Assembly (NCBI RefSeq): GCF_008360935.1
Contig: NZ_SRXO01000009.1
Location: 1-64,000, forward strand
Source of the DNA: Siccirubricoccus phaeus
Lineage (GTDB): Bacteria > Pseudomonadota > Alphaproteobacteria > Acetobacterales > Acetobacteraceae
Direction: 5' to 3'
DNA length: 64,000 nt
Shown here: positions 49,785-57,586 of the stretch, piece after piece
Position numbering within the stretch: the stretch's first letter is position 1
How the letters are laid out: every line of letters starts with the position of its first letter
Notes under the pieces: model-generated
The model's input: the letters and a program-made list of their open reading frames with translations, nothing else
Told to the model about the DNA's origin: nothing
Databases searched by the model: none
Translations under genes and position numbers: made by a program

Positions 49785-49801
49785 GGGGGAATCGGGGGGG
49801 A

Positions 49802-50002
49802 ATGATCGTCTGCCTCTGCAACGCCCTGACCGATCGCCAGTTAGAACAGGCGGTCGCCCAGGGGGCCAAGCGGCCGCGGGAGGTCTATGCCGCCTGCGAC
49901 TGCAAGGCGCAGTGCGGTACCTGTACGCGATTGGTGCTCGGCATGATCCGTGACGCCATGCTACAGCCGGGCACGGGCGAGGCCACACTGGCGGCCGGGT
50001 GA
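49802..50002 (+). CDS. bfd: bacterioferritin-associated ferredoxin
   Basis: A 66-residue [2Fe-2S] protein. The four cluster ligands Cys4, Cys6, Cys38 and Cys41 are at exactly the same positions as in Escherichia coli Bfd (IVCLCN at the start and QCGTC later); extra Cys32 and Cys34 precede them. Bfd binds bacterioferritin and delivers electrons through its heme to release stored iron. It lies directly before the bacterioferritin gene and after the ferric binding protein gene. ATG at 49802; the gene starts within GGGGGGAATG. Confidence 0.93.
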   Translation: MIVCLCNALTDRQLEQAVAQGAKRPREVYAACDCKAQCGTCTRLVLGMIRDAMLQPGTGEATLAAG

Positions 50003-50054
50003 CGCGGGCTGGTTCGGCTGCCGGACCCCCGGCGGCCGCAACCAGGAGCGTTGC

Positions 50055-50552
50055 ATGAAATCCGACCCGAAGGTCGTCGAGCATCTGAACACCCAGCTCA
50101 CCAACGAGCTGACCGCGATCAACCAGTACTTCCTGCATGCCCGCACCCTGCGCCATTGGGGGGTGACGAAGCTGGGCAAGCACGAATACGAGGAATCCAT
50201 CGACGAGATGCGCCATGCCGACTGGCTGATCGAGCGCATCCTCTTCCTCGGCGGCCTGCCCAATGTGCAGCGGCTGAACCAGATCATGGTCGGGCAGACC
50301 GTGGAGGAGATCCTCGGCGCCGATCTGAAGCTGGAGGAGAAGGCGATGGCCGATCTGCGGGAAGGCATCGCCTATTGCGAATCGGTGCGGGACTACATTT
50401 CCCGCGACCTGCTCCGCCGCATCCTCGACAGCGAGGAGGAGCATGTCGATTTCCTGGAGCGGCAATTCGACCTGATCAAGCTGATCGGCATCCAGAAATA
50501 CATCCAGCTCAACAGCGCGCCGGCGCCGGAGCAGGAGGGCGGCGGGGAGTAG
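50055..50552 (+). CDS. bfr: bacterioferritin
   Basis: A 165-residue heme-containing ferritin storing iron in a 24-subunit shell. The ferroxidase residues are in place: Glu18, Glu51, His54, Glu94, Glu127 and His130; the heme ligand Met52 is present in DEMRHADW. The C-terminal tail APEQEGGGE is short and acidic. ATG 50055 follows AGGAGCG. The gene makes an iron-storage unit with bfd in front. A GC-rich hairpin repeat follows its stop at once and probably ends the transcript. Confidence 0.97.
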   Translation: MKSDPKVVEHLNTQLTNELTAINQYFLHARTLRHWGVTKLGKHEYEESIDEMRHADWLIERILFLGGLPNVQRLNQIMVGQTVEEILGADLKLEEKAMADLREGIAYCESVRDYISRDLLRRILDSEEEHVDFLERQFDLIKLIGIQKYIQLNSAPAPEQEGGGE

Positions 50553-50755
50553 AGTGTTGGGGGCTTCGCCCCCAAGCCCCCAGCAGAGGGCGTCGCCCTC
50601 TGCACCCCCGCCGGGGCCAGGACCTGGCCCCGGACCCCGGTCCGAGTCGGCAGGTTGCACCGCAAAACCCACACCGGGGTCCGGGGAGGGGTCCCCTCTC
50701 CGGCGGGGTGCAGGGGCAGAGCCCCTGCCGGGGGCTATGGGGGCGGAGCCCCCAA
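50553..50755. repeat. composite GC-rich dispersed repeat between convergent genes
   Basis: A chain of hairpins: GGGGGCTTCGCCCCC, GCAGAGGGCGTCGCCCTCTGC, GGGGCCAGGACCTGGCCCC, CCCCGGTCCGAGTCGGCAGG, then the same family inverted (GGGGTCCGGGGAGGGG, CAGGGGCAGAGCCCCTG, GGGGGCGGAGCCCCC). It is the longest copy. Its right end encodes the last residues and stop of the GH3-like gene. Confidence 0.85.
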
Positions 50756-52252
50756 CCCCTTCACCGCCGCCGCGAACCGCCCCGGATCCGCCAGCACCCG
50801 CGGCACCTTGTGCTGCCCGCCGAGCTTCCCTGCCGCCCGCATCCAGGCCTCGAACCGTCCTTCCGGCAGCAGGGTCACTTCCGGCGCGTCCATCTGCCCG
50901 CCCAGCCGATGCGCCGCGTAATCGGCGTTCTTTGCCTGCAACGCCGCGTCCAGCGCCGCCGCCAGCGTCTCGGCCGAGCCCGTGCCGCGCGCTTCCACCA
51001 GCCAGCGGTGATGCCCCCGCACCGTGCCGAAGACAGGCCCCACCGTATATTCCGCCACCGCCAGCCCCACCCGCCCGGCGGCGTCCAGCAGCGCCTGTTC
51101 CAGCTCCTCGCCCACCAGATGCTCGCCGAAGGCGGAGAGCATGTAGCTGGTCCGCCCCGTCACCAGCAGCCGCGGCGGCGTGCGCTCCAGGAAGCGCACC
51201 GTATCCCCCAGCACATAGGCCCAGAGCCCGGCGCAGGAGGTGGCGATGACCGCATACTCCACCCCGGTCTCGATGGTCGCCGCCCAGTGCCGCGTCGGGT
51301 TCGGCCGGTCCAGCTCCTCCAGCGGCACGAATTCCCAGAACACCCCGCGATCGGCCAGCAGCCGCAGCCCCTCGCCATCGCCGCGGTCGGCGATGGCGCA
51401 GAAGCCCTCGCTGGCCGGGTACACCTCCCGCGTCGCGCAGCCCGGCGGCAGGAAGGCCGCGATGCGCTCCCGGTAGGGCGCCCAGGCGACGCCGCCATGC
51501 ACCAGCAACTCCAGCTTCGGCAAGGGCGGCGTGCCGTGCCTTGCCGCCAGCTTCTCCAGCAGCAGCAGCAGCCAGGAGGGGGTGCCGGAGAGCATGGCGA
51601 TCTCCGCCGCCGGCGTCTCCACCGCCAGCGCCGCCAGCTTCGCATCCCAATCCGCCAGCAGCGCCAGCCGCGCCGGCGGCCAGCCCCAGGGGGCGAGGAA
51701 GCGCGGCACTTCCGCAGCCGCGATGCCGGAGAGATCGCCCTGCCGCACGCCCTTCCTCCCCCCGGGCGCCACCGCCTCCAGCGCCGTGGAGCCGCCGAGC
51801 ATGAAGGACAGCCCGCCGAAGACATGGCTTGCCGGGTGGTGGTGCAGGTGCCAGGCCAGCACGTCCAGCGCCGCCAGCCGGTTCGCCCGCACCATGGCGC
51901 GGGAGACGGGGATGTATTTCGTGGCGCCGGAGGTGGTGCCGGAGGAGAGGGCGAAATAGGGCATCAGCCCCGGCCAGGTGGCGTCGCGCAGCGCCGGGTA
52001 ACCCGGCTGCCACCAGTCTCGCCAGAATTCCTCGTAGCGGCGGAGCGGCACCCGGGTCTGATAGCCGGCAACATCCCCGATCTGCGCGAAACCATGCGCC
52101 CGGCCGAACGCCGTACCGGCGGCACGCTGCAGCAGCCGCCGCAGCAGCGCCGCCTGGGCCGCCGCAGCATCCTGCGCCTCAAGCGCCGCGATGCGCCGGG
52201 CGGAGACCAGCCGCAGCAGCAGGGTGGCGTCGAAGGGCGGGCCCGGCCTCAT
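50735..52252 (-). CDS. GH3 auxin-responsive-promoter family protein (adenylate-forming)
   Basis: A 505-residue protein of the GH3 family, adenylating enzymes that in plants join jasmonate or auxin to amino acids. Nucleotide-binding motifs are visible: YFALSSGTTSGATKYIPVS (P-loop-like), then YPASEGFCAIAD, and SCAGLWAYVLGDTVRFLERTPPRLLVTGRTSYMLSAFGEH. The C-terminal domain is complete. Bacterial members are of unknown substrate. It overlaps the acylase-type lipoprotein gene upstream by four bases (ATGA), implying coupled synthesis. Its last residues (GLGAPPP) and stop come from the neighbouring repeat. Confidence 0.9.
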   Translation of the reverse strand: MRPGPPFDATLLLRLVSARRIAALEAQDAAAAQAALLRRLLQRAAGTAFGRAHGFAQIGDVAGYQTRVPLRRYEEFWRDWWQPGYPALRDATWPGLMPYFALSSGTTSGATKYIPVSRAMVRANRLAALDVLAWHLHHHPASHVFGGLSFMLGGSTALEAVAPGGRKGVRQGDLSGIAAAEVPRFLAPWGWPPARLALLADWDAKLAALAVETPAAEIAMLSGTPSWLLLLLEKLAARHGTPPLPKLELLVHGGVAWAPYRERIAAFLPPGCATREVYPASEGFCAIADRGDGEGLRLLADRGVFWEFVPLEELDRPNPTRHWAATIETGVEYAVIATSCAGLWAYVLGDTVRFLERTPPRLLVTGRTSYMLSAFGEHLVGEELEQALLDAAGRVGLAVAEYTVGPVFGTVRGHHRWLVEARGTGSAETLAAALDAALQAKNADYAAHRLGGQMDAPEVTLLPEGRFEAWMRAAGKLGGQHKVPRVLADPGRFAAAVKGLGAPPP

Positions 52253-54495
52253 GGCTGCAACACTGTCACGCGGCGGAATTCCCGCGCCACCGTTTCCGGC
52301 CGCAGCGGCAGGCGGATGCTGCGTCCCTCGCGCCAGAGGGGGATCTGGTCCGCGAAGGCGGCGCTGCCGAGGAAGCCGTCCTGCCCGCCGAACAGCACGA
52401 ACCAATTGGCATCGGGGTCGGCGAGGTCGGAGACCTGCCGCGCCATGGCGCCGAAGCTCACCTCATGCGGGCCGGCGACCAGGCCATGGCCGGTCTTCAT
52501 CGGCGTCTCGCGGGAGCCGCCGACGGGGCTGCTGCCGAGGACGAAGGCGCGGCCGAGCAGGGGCAGGTTCACCAGCCAATGCGCCGCGCGCAGCCGGTGC
52601 ACCTCGCCCCAATTCGCATATTGCGTCGCGAGCGGTGCGGCGGCGGCCACCGCGGCGCGCAGCACGGCCTCCCGCCGCGGCGGCGGCAGGGCGTCTAGGT
52701 CGCGCAGCAGGAAGGAGGTGATGAAATTCCATCCCGTCTCCGGCCCGCGCGCCGTCACCCCCTCCGGCTGCAAGGCGGGGACGAGCTGGCCGAGCAGCAG
52801 CTCGAACACCAAGGCGGCGCGGCTCGTCGCGGCGTAGTCGCCGTCCCAGCCGCGCAGCGGGGCGAGCAAAGCGGGCTCCGGCGCGCCGCCTTGCAGGGTG
52901 TCCAGCCGCGCCAGCAGCGCCGCCGCCAGCAGCGCCGCCTTGGGCGCCACCGTATCCCGCTGCAGGGCGAAGAGATCCTCCGCCGAGAGCTGCGGCCGGG
53001 CGGCGAGCAGGGCGCGCAGCCGCGCGACGCGGTCGCCATCGGAGAAGAAATAGCCGATGGGCGGCGCATCCGGCGCCCAGAGCGCGGGGTTCTCGTTGGC
53101 CGAGGCGAGGAAGCCTTCCTTCGGGTCCTCCAGCGTCGGCAGGCGGCGCGCGTCGCGCAGCCGGGTCCAGGGCGCGGTGGCGGCCGGGTCCCGCGCATCC
53201 AGCACCGGGTCGGTGGCGGGGAAGCCCTCGCGGTCTGGCAGCAGCGCCGCGGTCAACCGGCCGATGCGGCCGTGGCGGTCGGCCCAGAGCATGTTCTGCG
53301 GCGAGACGGCGAAGCCAGCGAAGGCGGCGCGGAATTCGCCGCCATTCCGGGCGCGGGCGGCGCGCAGCAGGGCGGTGATCTCGTCGGCCGGCTCATGCCC
53401 GGCCCAACGCAGGGCGATCGTCTCCCCCTGCGGATTGGGGATGATGGCGGCATCGGTCATCACCGGCCCCTGGGGCGAGACGCGGACGCGCCGCCTTGTG
53501 GCGAACCAGAGGCGCTGGCGGATCACCTCCTCCCGCTCCTCCATGGGCAGGCCGGCGACGGCGAAGAGGTCCGAGGAGGCGGCGCGCAGGTTGGTCCCGC
53601 CCCAGGCGAGATCCGGGTTGCGCCCGAGGCCGAGGATGGGCAGCCCCGGCACCATCATCCCGACCGCATGGAAGGAGGGGGAGCGCATGCCGGCCAGCAG
53701 CCAGAGATTGGGCAGCGAGAGGCCGAGATGCGGATCGGAGGCCAGCAGCGGCGCGCCGCTGGCGCTGTGCGCCGCATCCACCGCGACGGCGTTGCTGCCG
53801 TTGCGGGAGAGGCCGGTGAGCAGGGTGCCGAGTGTCGCCTGCTCCGGATTGGTCGGCGGCAATCCCACACCGGCAAGGCGCAGCCGCTGCCAGGCGCGGG
53901 CGAAGCCGGGCGTGCCGCGCTCCGCCAGCAGGGAGAAGTAGCCGAGCCAATTGATGTCCGTGCCCGCCAGCCGGCCGATCGCCAGCAGATCCTCCCGCGT
54001 CAGGGGCTCGCGGCGGAGGCCGAGCAGCCCGGCCTCGGGCGGCCGTGGGCTGCGGGCGACGGCGCGGTTCAGGCCGAGCAGGAAGGCATCGATGAAATCC
54101 CGCGTCTCCGGCGGCCAGGCGGCGATGATCTGCGGCGCGGCGCGGCCGAAATCGAGGATGCGCAGGGCGTGGTCGATATCGGTCGCCAGCGGCCCGGCGA
54201 TCTCCGCCAGGCGGCCGCGTGCGACATGGCGCAGCAGGTCGACCTGGGCGCCGCGCAGATGGCCGTGCACCAGGCCGAGGGCCATGGCGAGGTCGGTGTC
54301 GGTGGCCGCTTCGACCCAGGGAATGAGATAATCATTCCAGCGGATGGTGACGGGGGCTGAGAGGGGGAGGCCCTGAAGGGGCAGGGTGGCGAGCCGGTCC
54401 TCCACCGGGACGCTGCGGGGGAAGAGCGCGGCACAGCCGGGGAGCAACGCCGCCACCGCCAGCAACAGCGCCGCCTGGCGCGCCCATCCCTGCAT
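52249..54495 (-). CDS. penicillin acylase family lipoprotein (Ntn hydrolase)
   Basis: A 748-residue precursor of the penicillin-G/acyl-homoserine-lactone acylase family. The signal ends in lipobox ALLPGC (Cys21), so it is anchored to a membrane, unlike most secreted relatives. The self-cleavage site is in SRNGSNAVAVDAAHSASG: Ser234 of GSN should become the N-terminal nucleophile of the beta chain; PLLASDPHLGLSLPNLW and ENPALWAPDAPPIGYFFSDGDR continue it. It removes acyl groups from amides in the periplasm. Coupled by a four-base overlap to a GH3-type amide-forming enzyme. Substrate unknown. Confidence 0.92.
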   Translation of the reverse strand: MQGWARQAALLLAVAALLPGCAALFPRSVPVEDRLATLPLQGLPLSAPVTIRWNDYLIPWVEAATDTDLAMALGLVHGHLRGAQVDLLRHVARGRLAEIAGPLATDIDHALRILDFGRAAPQIIAAWPPETRDFIDAFLLGLNRAVARSPRPPEAGLLGLRREPLTREDLLAIGRLAGTDINWLGYFSLLAERGTPGFARAWQRLRLAGVGLPPTNPEQATLGTLLTGLSRNGSNAVAVDAAHSASGAPLLASDPHLGLSLPNLWLLAGMRSPSFHAVGMMVPGLPILGLGRNPDLAWGGTNLRAASSDLFAVAGLPMEEREEVIRQRLWFATRRRVRVSPQGPVMTDAAIIPNPQGETIALRWAGHEPADEITALLRAARARNGGEFRAAFAGFAVSPQNMLWADRHGRIGRLTAALLPDREGFPATDPVLDARDPAATAPWTRLRDARRLPTLEDPKEGFLASANENPALWAPDAPPIGYFFSDGDRVARLRALLAARPQLSAEDLFALQRDTVAPKAALLAAALLARLDTLQGGAPEPALLAPLRGWDGDYAATSRAALVFELLLGQLVPALQPEGVTARGPETGWNFITSFLLRDLDALPPPRREAVLRAAVAAAAPLATQYANWGEVHRLRAAHWLVNLPLLGRAFVLGSSPVGGSRETPMKTGHGLVAGPHEVSFGAMARQVSDLADPDANWFVLFGGQDGFLGSAAFADQIPLWREGRSIRLPLRPETVAREFRRVTVLQP

Positions 54496-54898
54496 GCTCC
54501 GTCCGGCCCCTGGCTGCCCGGCGCGAGAGCTTGGGGCGGGGATGGTCGGGTGCAAGGCTGGCGGGGGCGCGATGTCGCAGAGCCGTAACATGTCTTTGAC
54601 GGTGGTTGGTGGGACCGCCAAAGAGGAGAGCAAGAAAAAACAAGATCGGGGGCGCTGCCCCCGAACCCCCGCCGGGGACCGGACCGGTCCCCGGACCCCG
54701 GTCCGAGTTTCAGAGCCGTGGGTTCAACCTGCCGACTCACACCGGGGTCCGGGGAGGAGTATCCTCCCCGGCGGGGGTTTGGGGGTAGCGCCCCCAATCT
54801 TCTTCCCGTGACTTTGGCCTCGGGCGGGAAGACACGACGCATCCGGCGGCGCCGCGCCTTCCCGCTTGCACTTCCTTACCGAGCCGACATTTTTCGCA
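54496..54898. repeat. 403-bp gene-free gap holding a GC-rich dispersed repeat
   Basis: Positions 54630–54812 contain GGGGGCGCTGCCCCC, GGACCGGACCGGTCCCCGGACC, GGTCCGAGTTTCAGA, CAACCTGCCGACTCA and the inverted half CCGGGGTCCGGGGAGGA…GGGGGTAGCGCCCCC. It shares 39 exact bp with 43095–43133. The acylase promoter must lie within 54496–54629; no clear -35/-10 pair was seen. Confidence 0.75.
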
Positions 54899-55132
54899 TC
54901 ACCAGCCGCGATAGCCGCGCGGCGGGCCATAGCCGCGCCCGCCTCGGCCATAGCCGGAGGCGTAGTGGTGCCGCGGGCGGTCATTCGCCGCGCCGGCGAT
55001 GAGGCCGGCGGCCGCGCCGACGCCGGCGCCCAGCAGCAGGGTGTTGCCCCAATTGGTCGAGCCATCGGGGTTCTGGCAGCCCCCCAGCACCAGGCTGAGG
55101 GAGAGGGTCAGGGCGGCCAGGATACGGGTCAT
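54899..55132 (-). CDS. small glycine-zipper lipoprotein
   Basis: A 77-residue lipoprotein: signal RILAALTLSLSLVLGGC with Cys19 as the lipidation site, then a glycine-zipper stretch GAGVGAAAGLIAG that can insert into a membrane, and an Arg/Gly/Tyr-rich tail (GYGRGGRGYGPPRGYRGW). The ATG at 55132 has a strong GAGGAGG. Proteins of this composition are common small outer-membrane lipoproteins of unknown role in alphaproteobacteria. Single-gene unit. Confidence 0.82.
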   Translation of the reverse strand: MTRILAALTLSLSLVLGGCQNPDGSTNWGNTLLLGAGVGAAAGLIAGAANDRPRHHYASGYGRGGRGYGPPRGYRGW

Positions 55133-55282
55133 CGTGAGTCCTCCTCGAGGACGCAGCCTGGCGCAGGGTGAAGGCGGGCCAAGGGCGCTGCCGTGGCGGC
55201 GCCGGGCAAAGGTGGTGGCAGGGATGGCGGGATCGTGCCGGAATCGTGGCGAAGCCCCCCGGACCAAGAAAGGCGGGCCGGC

Positions 55283-55380
55283 GGACTCAGACCGGGGTCC
55301 GGGGACCGGTCCGGTCCCCGGCGGGAGTGCAGAGGGCAGCGCCCTCTGCTGGGGTTTGGGGGCAGAGCCCCCAACTCACC
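55283..55380. repeat. GC-rich dispersed repeat, inverted copy
   Basis: GACTCAGACCGGGGTCCGGGG, ACCGGTCCGGTCCCCGG, GCAGAGGGCAGCGCCCTCTGC and GGGGGCAGAGCCCCC, i.e. the family at 50553 read in reverse. It lies just after the stop of the AsnC-type gene. Confidence 0.8.
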
Positions 55381-55389
55381 CCTGAAATC

Positions 55390-55644
55390 TCAGGCCCTGC
55401 CGGGCGAGAAGGCGTTGAAGGTCTGCAGCGTATAGGTGTCCTTCACCCCCGCCACGGTCTGCAGCCGCTCCACCACGAACAGGCCGATATCCTGCTCCGG
55501 CTCCAGGTAGAATTTCCCCATGAGGTCATACTGGCCGGAGATGGAGTGCATTTCCGAGAGTTCCGGGATGGTGTCCGCCATTTCCCGCGCCACGCGGTAG
55601 GCCTGGCCCATCTCGCACTTGATCATGACGAAGATCGCCCGCAT
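55390..55644 (-). CDS. stand-alone Lrp/AsnC ligand-binding domain protein
   Basis: An 84-residue RAM/AsnC-type domain without the helix-turn-helix. MRAIFVMIKCEMGQAYRVAREMADTIPELSEMHSISGQYDLMGKFY and ERLQTVAGVKDTYTLQTF are the typical beta-alpha-beta segments. Such stand-alone modules bind amino acids and assemble into dimers and octamers, possibly modulating full-length Lrp proteins. ATG 55644 is preceded by GAGGAGG. It is an independent unit followed by a terminator-like repeat. Confidence 0.9.
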   Translation of the reverse strand: MRAIFVMIKCEMGQAYRVAREMADTIPELSEMHSISGQYDLMGKFYLEPEQDIGLFVVERLQTVAGVKDTYTLQTFNAFSPGRA

Positions 55645-55864
55645 CGGCTCCTCCTCGGGCCCGGCCGTCGGGCCGTGCCGCTTGCCTGCCATTGGGGGCG
55701 GCCAACCGGCCCGGTCAAGCCCGGCATGGCCGCACACCGCCGGGGCTTCCAGCGCGGCCGGCGAGCCCCCGCCTCCCGCTGCTGCCGCGGCAGGCCGTGC
55801 GACCCCTCCGGAGCACGGCGCCCTCGGGGTCCCCGTGAAGACGCGCAGCGTCTTCACGGGGACT

Positions 55865-56437
55865 CTAGAAGTGCAGCAGTTCCGGCGAGAAATAGCCGAC
55901 GCCGGTCAGCGCCACGCCAACCAGCCCGACGGCGCCGCCAAGCACCGCCAGCACCGGCACGCCGGTGACGATGGAGGAGGAGGCCATGACGATCGCCACC
56001 TGGAAGGCGGCGGAGGCGTATTCGTAATTGTGGTAGGCGGCCATGGAATGGTCGCGGTGATGCTCCGCGGCGCGCGCCCGGTCCATCAGCTCGCGCCTGC
56101 CCTCGCCGGTCTCCGGATCGCTCTCCCAGCGCTGCGCGGTCTCGCGCCAGGCGCGCTGCTGCTGCTCGATGCTGCCGCGCAGCACCTCATCGGCCGCGGC
56201 CAGCCGGGCCAGCTCCGCCTCCTCCGCCGCCGTCCGCACGGTGGTCTGGCGGATGGTGCGGGCCTGGAAGAAGGCCCAGAGATTGGCGGCTTCCACATTG
56301 CGCGAAATCGCCTCGGTCTGCGCGCTCTTCGCCCCGGTCTCGGCCAGGGCGAGGAACAGCGCCAGGATGGAAATCAGCAGGGCGATCCGCTTGTCCCCGC
56401 TATGGTCGCCATGGTCCGCATGCCCGTGTCCCGCCAT
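55865..56437 (-). CDS. DUF4337 family membrane protein
   Basis: A 190-residue protein matching the DUF4337 pattern: a His-rich start (GHGHADHGDHSGDKRIALLISILALFLALAETGAKSAQTEAISRNVEAANLWAFFQARTIRQT), a long charged coiled-coil-like middle (residues about 65–140), and two C-terminal membrane helices (AAFQVAIVMASSSIVTG, VLAVLGGAVGLVGVALTGVGYF). Three membrane segments in total. Function unknown. ATG at 56437 is preferred. It is upstream of and divergent from the T6SS phosphatase gene. Confidence 0.85.
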   Translation of the reverse strand: MAGHGHADHGDHSGDKRIALLISILALFLALAETGAKSAQTEAISRNVEAANLWAFFQARTIRQTTVRTAAEEAELARLAAADEVLRGSIEQQQRAWRETAQRWESDPETGEGRRELMDRARAAEHHRDHSMAAYHNYEYASAAFQVAIVMASSSIVTGVPVLAVLGGAVGLVGVALTGVGYFSPELLHF

Positions 56438-56853
56438 GTTCTCCCCCACCCCCAGGCCGCCGGGCGCCGCCTGGGGCGCGCCGGCCGCCGGAATGCCATT
56501 GGGGCACGCAAATGAAAAGCGTGCCACCGCCGCCCGGAGCGGCCTCGGGCGGCCGGAACGGGAGCCGTTCCGGCCGGCCGGGACAGGCCGCGCCGAACAT
56601 TATGCTTGCTGATCATTGCCGCTATGCGAACCGGAATCGGCCGGCGCGGACGCGCGCCGGCCGCCGCCCATGGCCGCCACCCATCGCAGGAAAGTGATAA
56701 GCCCGGCCCCCGCGTTCAATCGCTTCCCGGCGAGCGAACGGAACGGTATCGTTGCCGGGTTGAGTCGCAACCTTTCGGTTCGGGTGGGGGGCCCGCGTCA
56801 GGCGTGAGAGCGAGAGATCCCGTCGGCGCAGCCCCGTCCGAACCGGCCGCCAG
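56438..56853. other. 416-bp gap between DUF4337 and the T6SS phosphatase gene
   Basis: No gene is supported. Positions 56595–56640 are AT-richer (CATTATGCTTGCTGATCATTG) and contain the small palindrome TGATCA, a possible promoter region for the phosphatase. CGGAACGGGAGCCGTTCCG (56558–56576) is a hairpin that could terminate a transcript or act as a dyad. Confidence 0.4.
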
Positions 56854-57576
56854 ATGCCGTTCCTGATCACGGCGCGTGGCGCGACCCATGTCGGCACCGT
56901 CCGCAAGCGGAACGAGGATGCCTTCATCGACCGCTCGGATATCGGCATCTGGGCCGTGGCCGATGGCGCCGGCGGGCATGGGGCGGGGGATGTCGCCTCC
57001 GCCACCGTGGTCGCGGCGCTGGCCGCCCTGCCGGTGGATCTCGCCCCGGGAGAGAAGCTGGCGGAGATCCGCCGCCGCCTCGCCGAGGTGCATGCCGGGC
57101 TGCAGCGCCAGGCCGCCGGGACGGAAAGCGGCGTCATCGCCACCACCATCGTCGTCATGCTGGCGCATGGCGACCATTTCGCCTGCCTCTGGGCCGGGGA
57201 TTCCCGCGCCTACCTGCTGCGCCACGGCGTGCTGACCCGCATCACCCGCGACCATTCCCTGGTGCAGGAGCTGGTGGACCAGGGAACGCTGGCCGCCGAG
57301 GATGCCGAGCGCCACCCCCAGGCCAATGTCATCACCCGGGCGATCGGCGGGGCGGGGGAGCTGGAGCTCGACAAGGTCTCCGGCCGCTTCGAGGATGACG
57401 ATCTGGTGCTGCTCTGCACGGACGGGTTGTTCAAGGCGCTGCCGGAGGAGCAGATCGGCATCCTGCTGATGGCCGGCGCCTCGCCCGAGCAATTGCTGGC
57501 GGCAGCCAACGAGGCGCGGGCACGGGACAATGTGACCGCGGTGATGGTGCGGGCGCGGGAGAAGGTGGCGGCCTGA
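56854..57576 (+). CDS. PP2C-type serine/threonine phosphatase, T6SS-associated
   Basis: A 240-residue PPM/PP2C phosphatase. Metal and catalytic motifs are present: RKRNEDAF (Arg and Asp), AVADGAGGHGAGDVAS, LWAGDSRAYLLR, RDHSLVQELV, and CTDGLFKALPE plus ARDNVTAV at the end. In type VI secretion loci such phosphatases (PppA) reverse phosphorylation of Fha1 or TagF-related switches set by the kinase PpkA. No PpkA or Fha gene is in this window; they may lie to the right. It precedes TagF in convergent orientation. Confidence 0.92.
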   Translation: MPFLITARGATHVGTVRKRNEDAFIDRSDIGIWAVADGAGGHGAGDVASATVVAALAALPVDLAPGEKLAEIRRRLAEVHAGLQRQAAGTESGVIATTIVVMLAHGDHFACLWAGDSRAYLLRHGVLTRITRDHSLVQELVDQGTLAAEDAERHPQANVITRAIGGAGELELDKVSGRFEDDDLVLLCTDGLFKALPEEQIGILLMAGASPEQLLAAANEARARDNVTAVMVRAREKVAA

Positions 57577-57586
57577 GCGGCGGCGT

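Noticed and set aside
48567-52013. Open frame of more than 1100 codons on the minus strand
   Set aside because: Runs antisense through the ferric binding protein, bfd, bfr and out of frame through the GH3-like gene, and also through repeats; composition is a GC-driven artefact.
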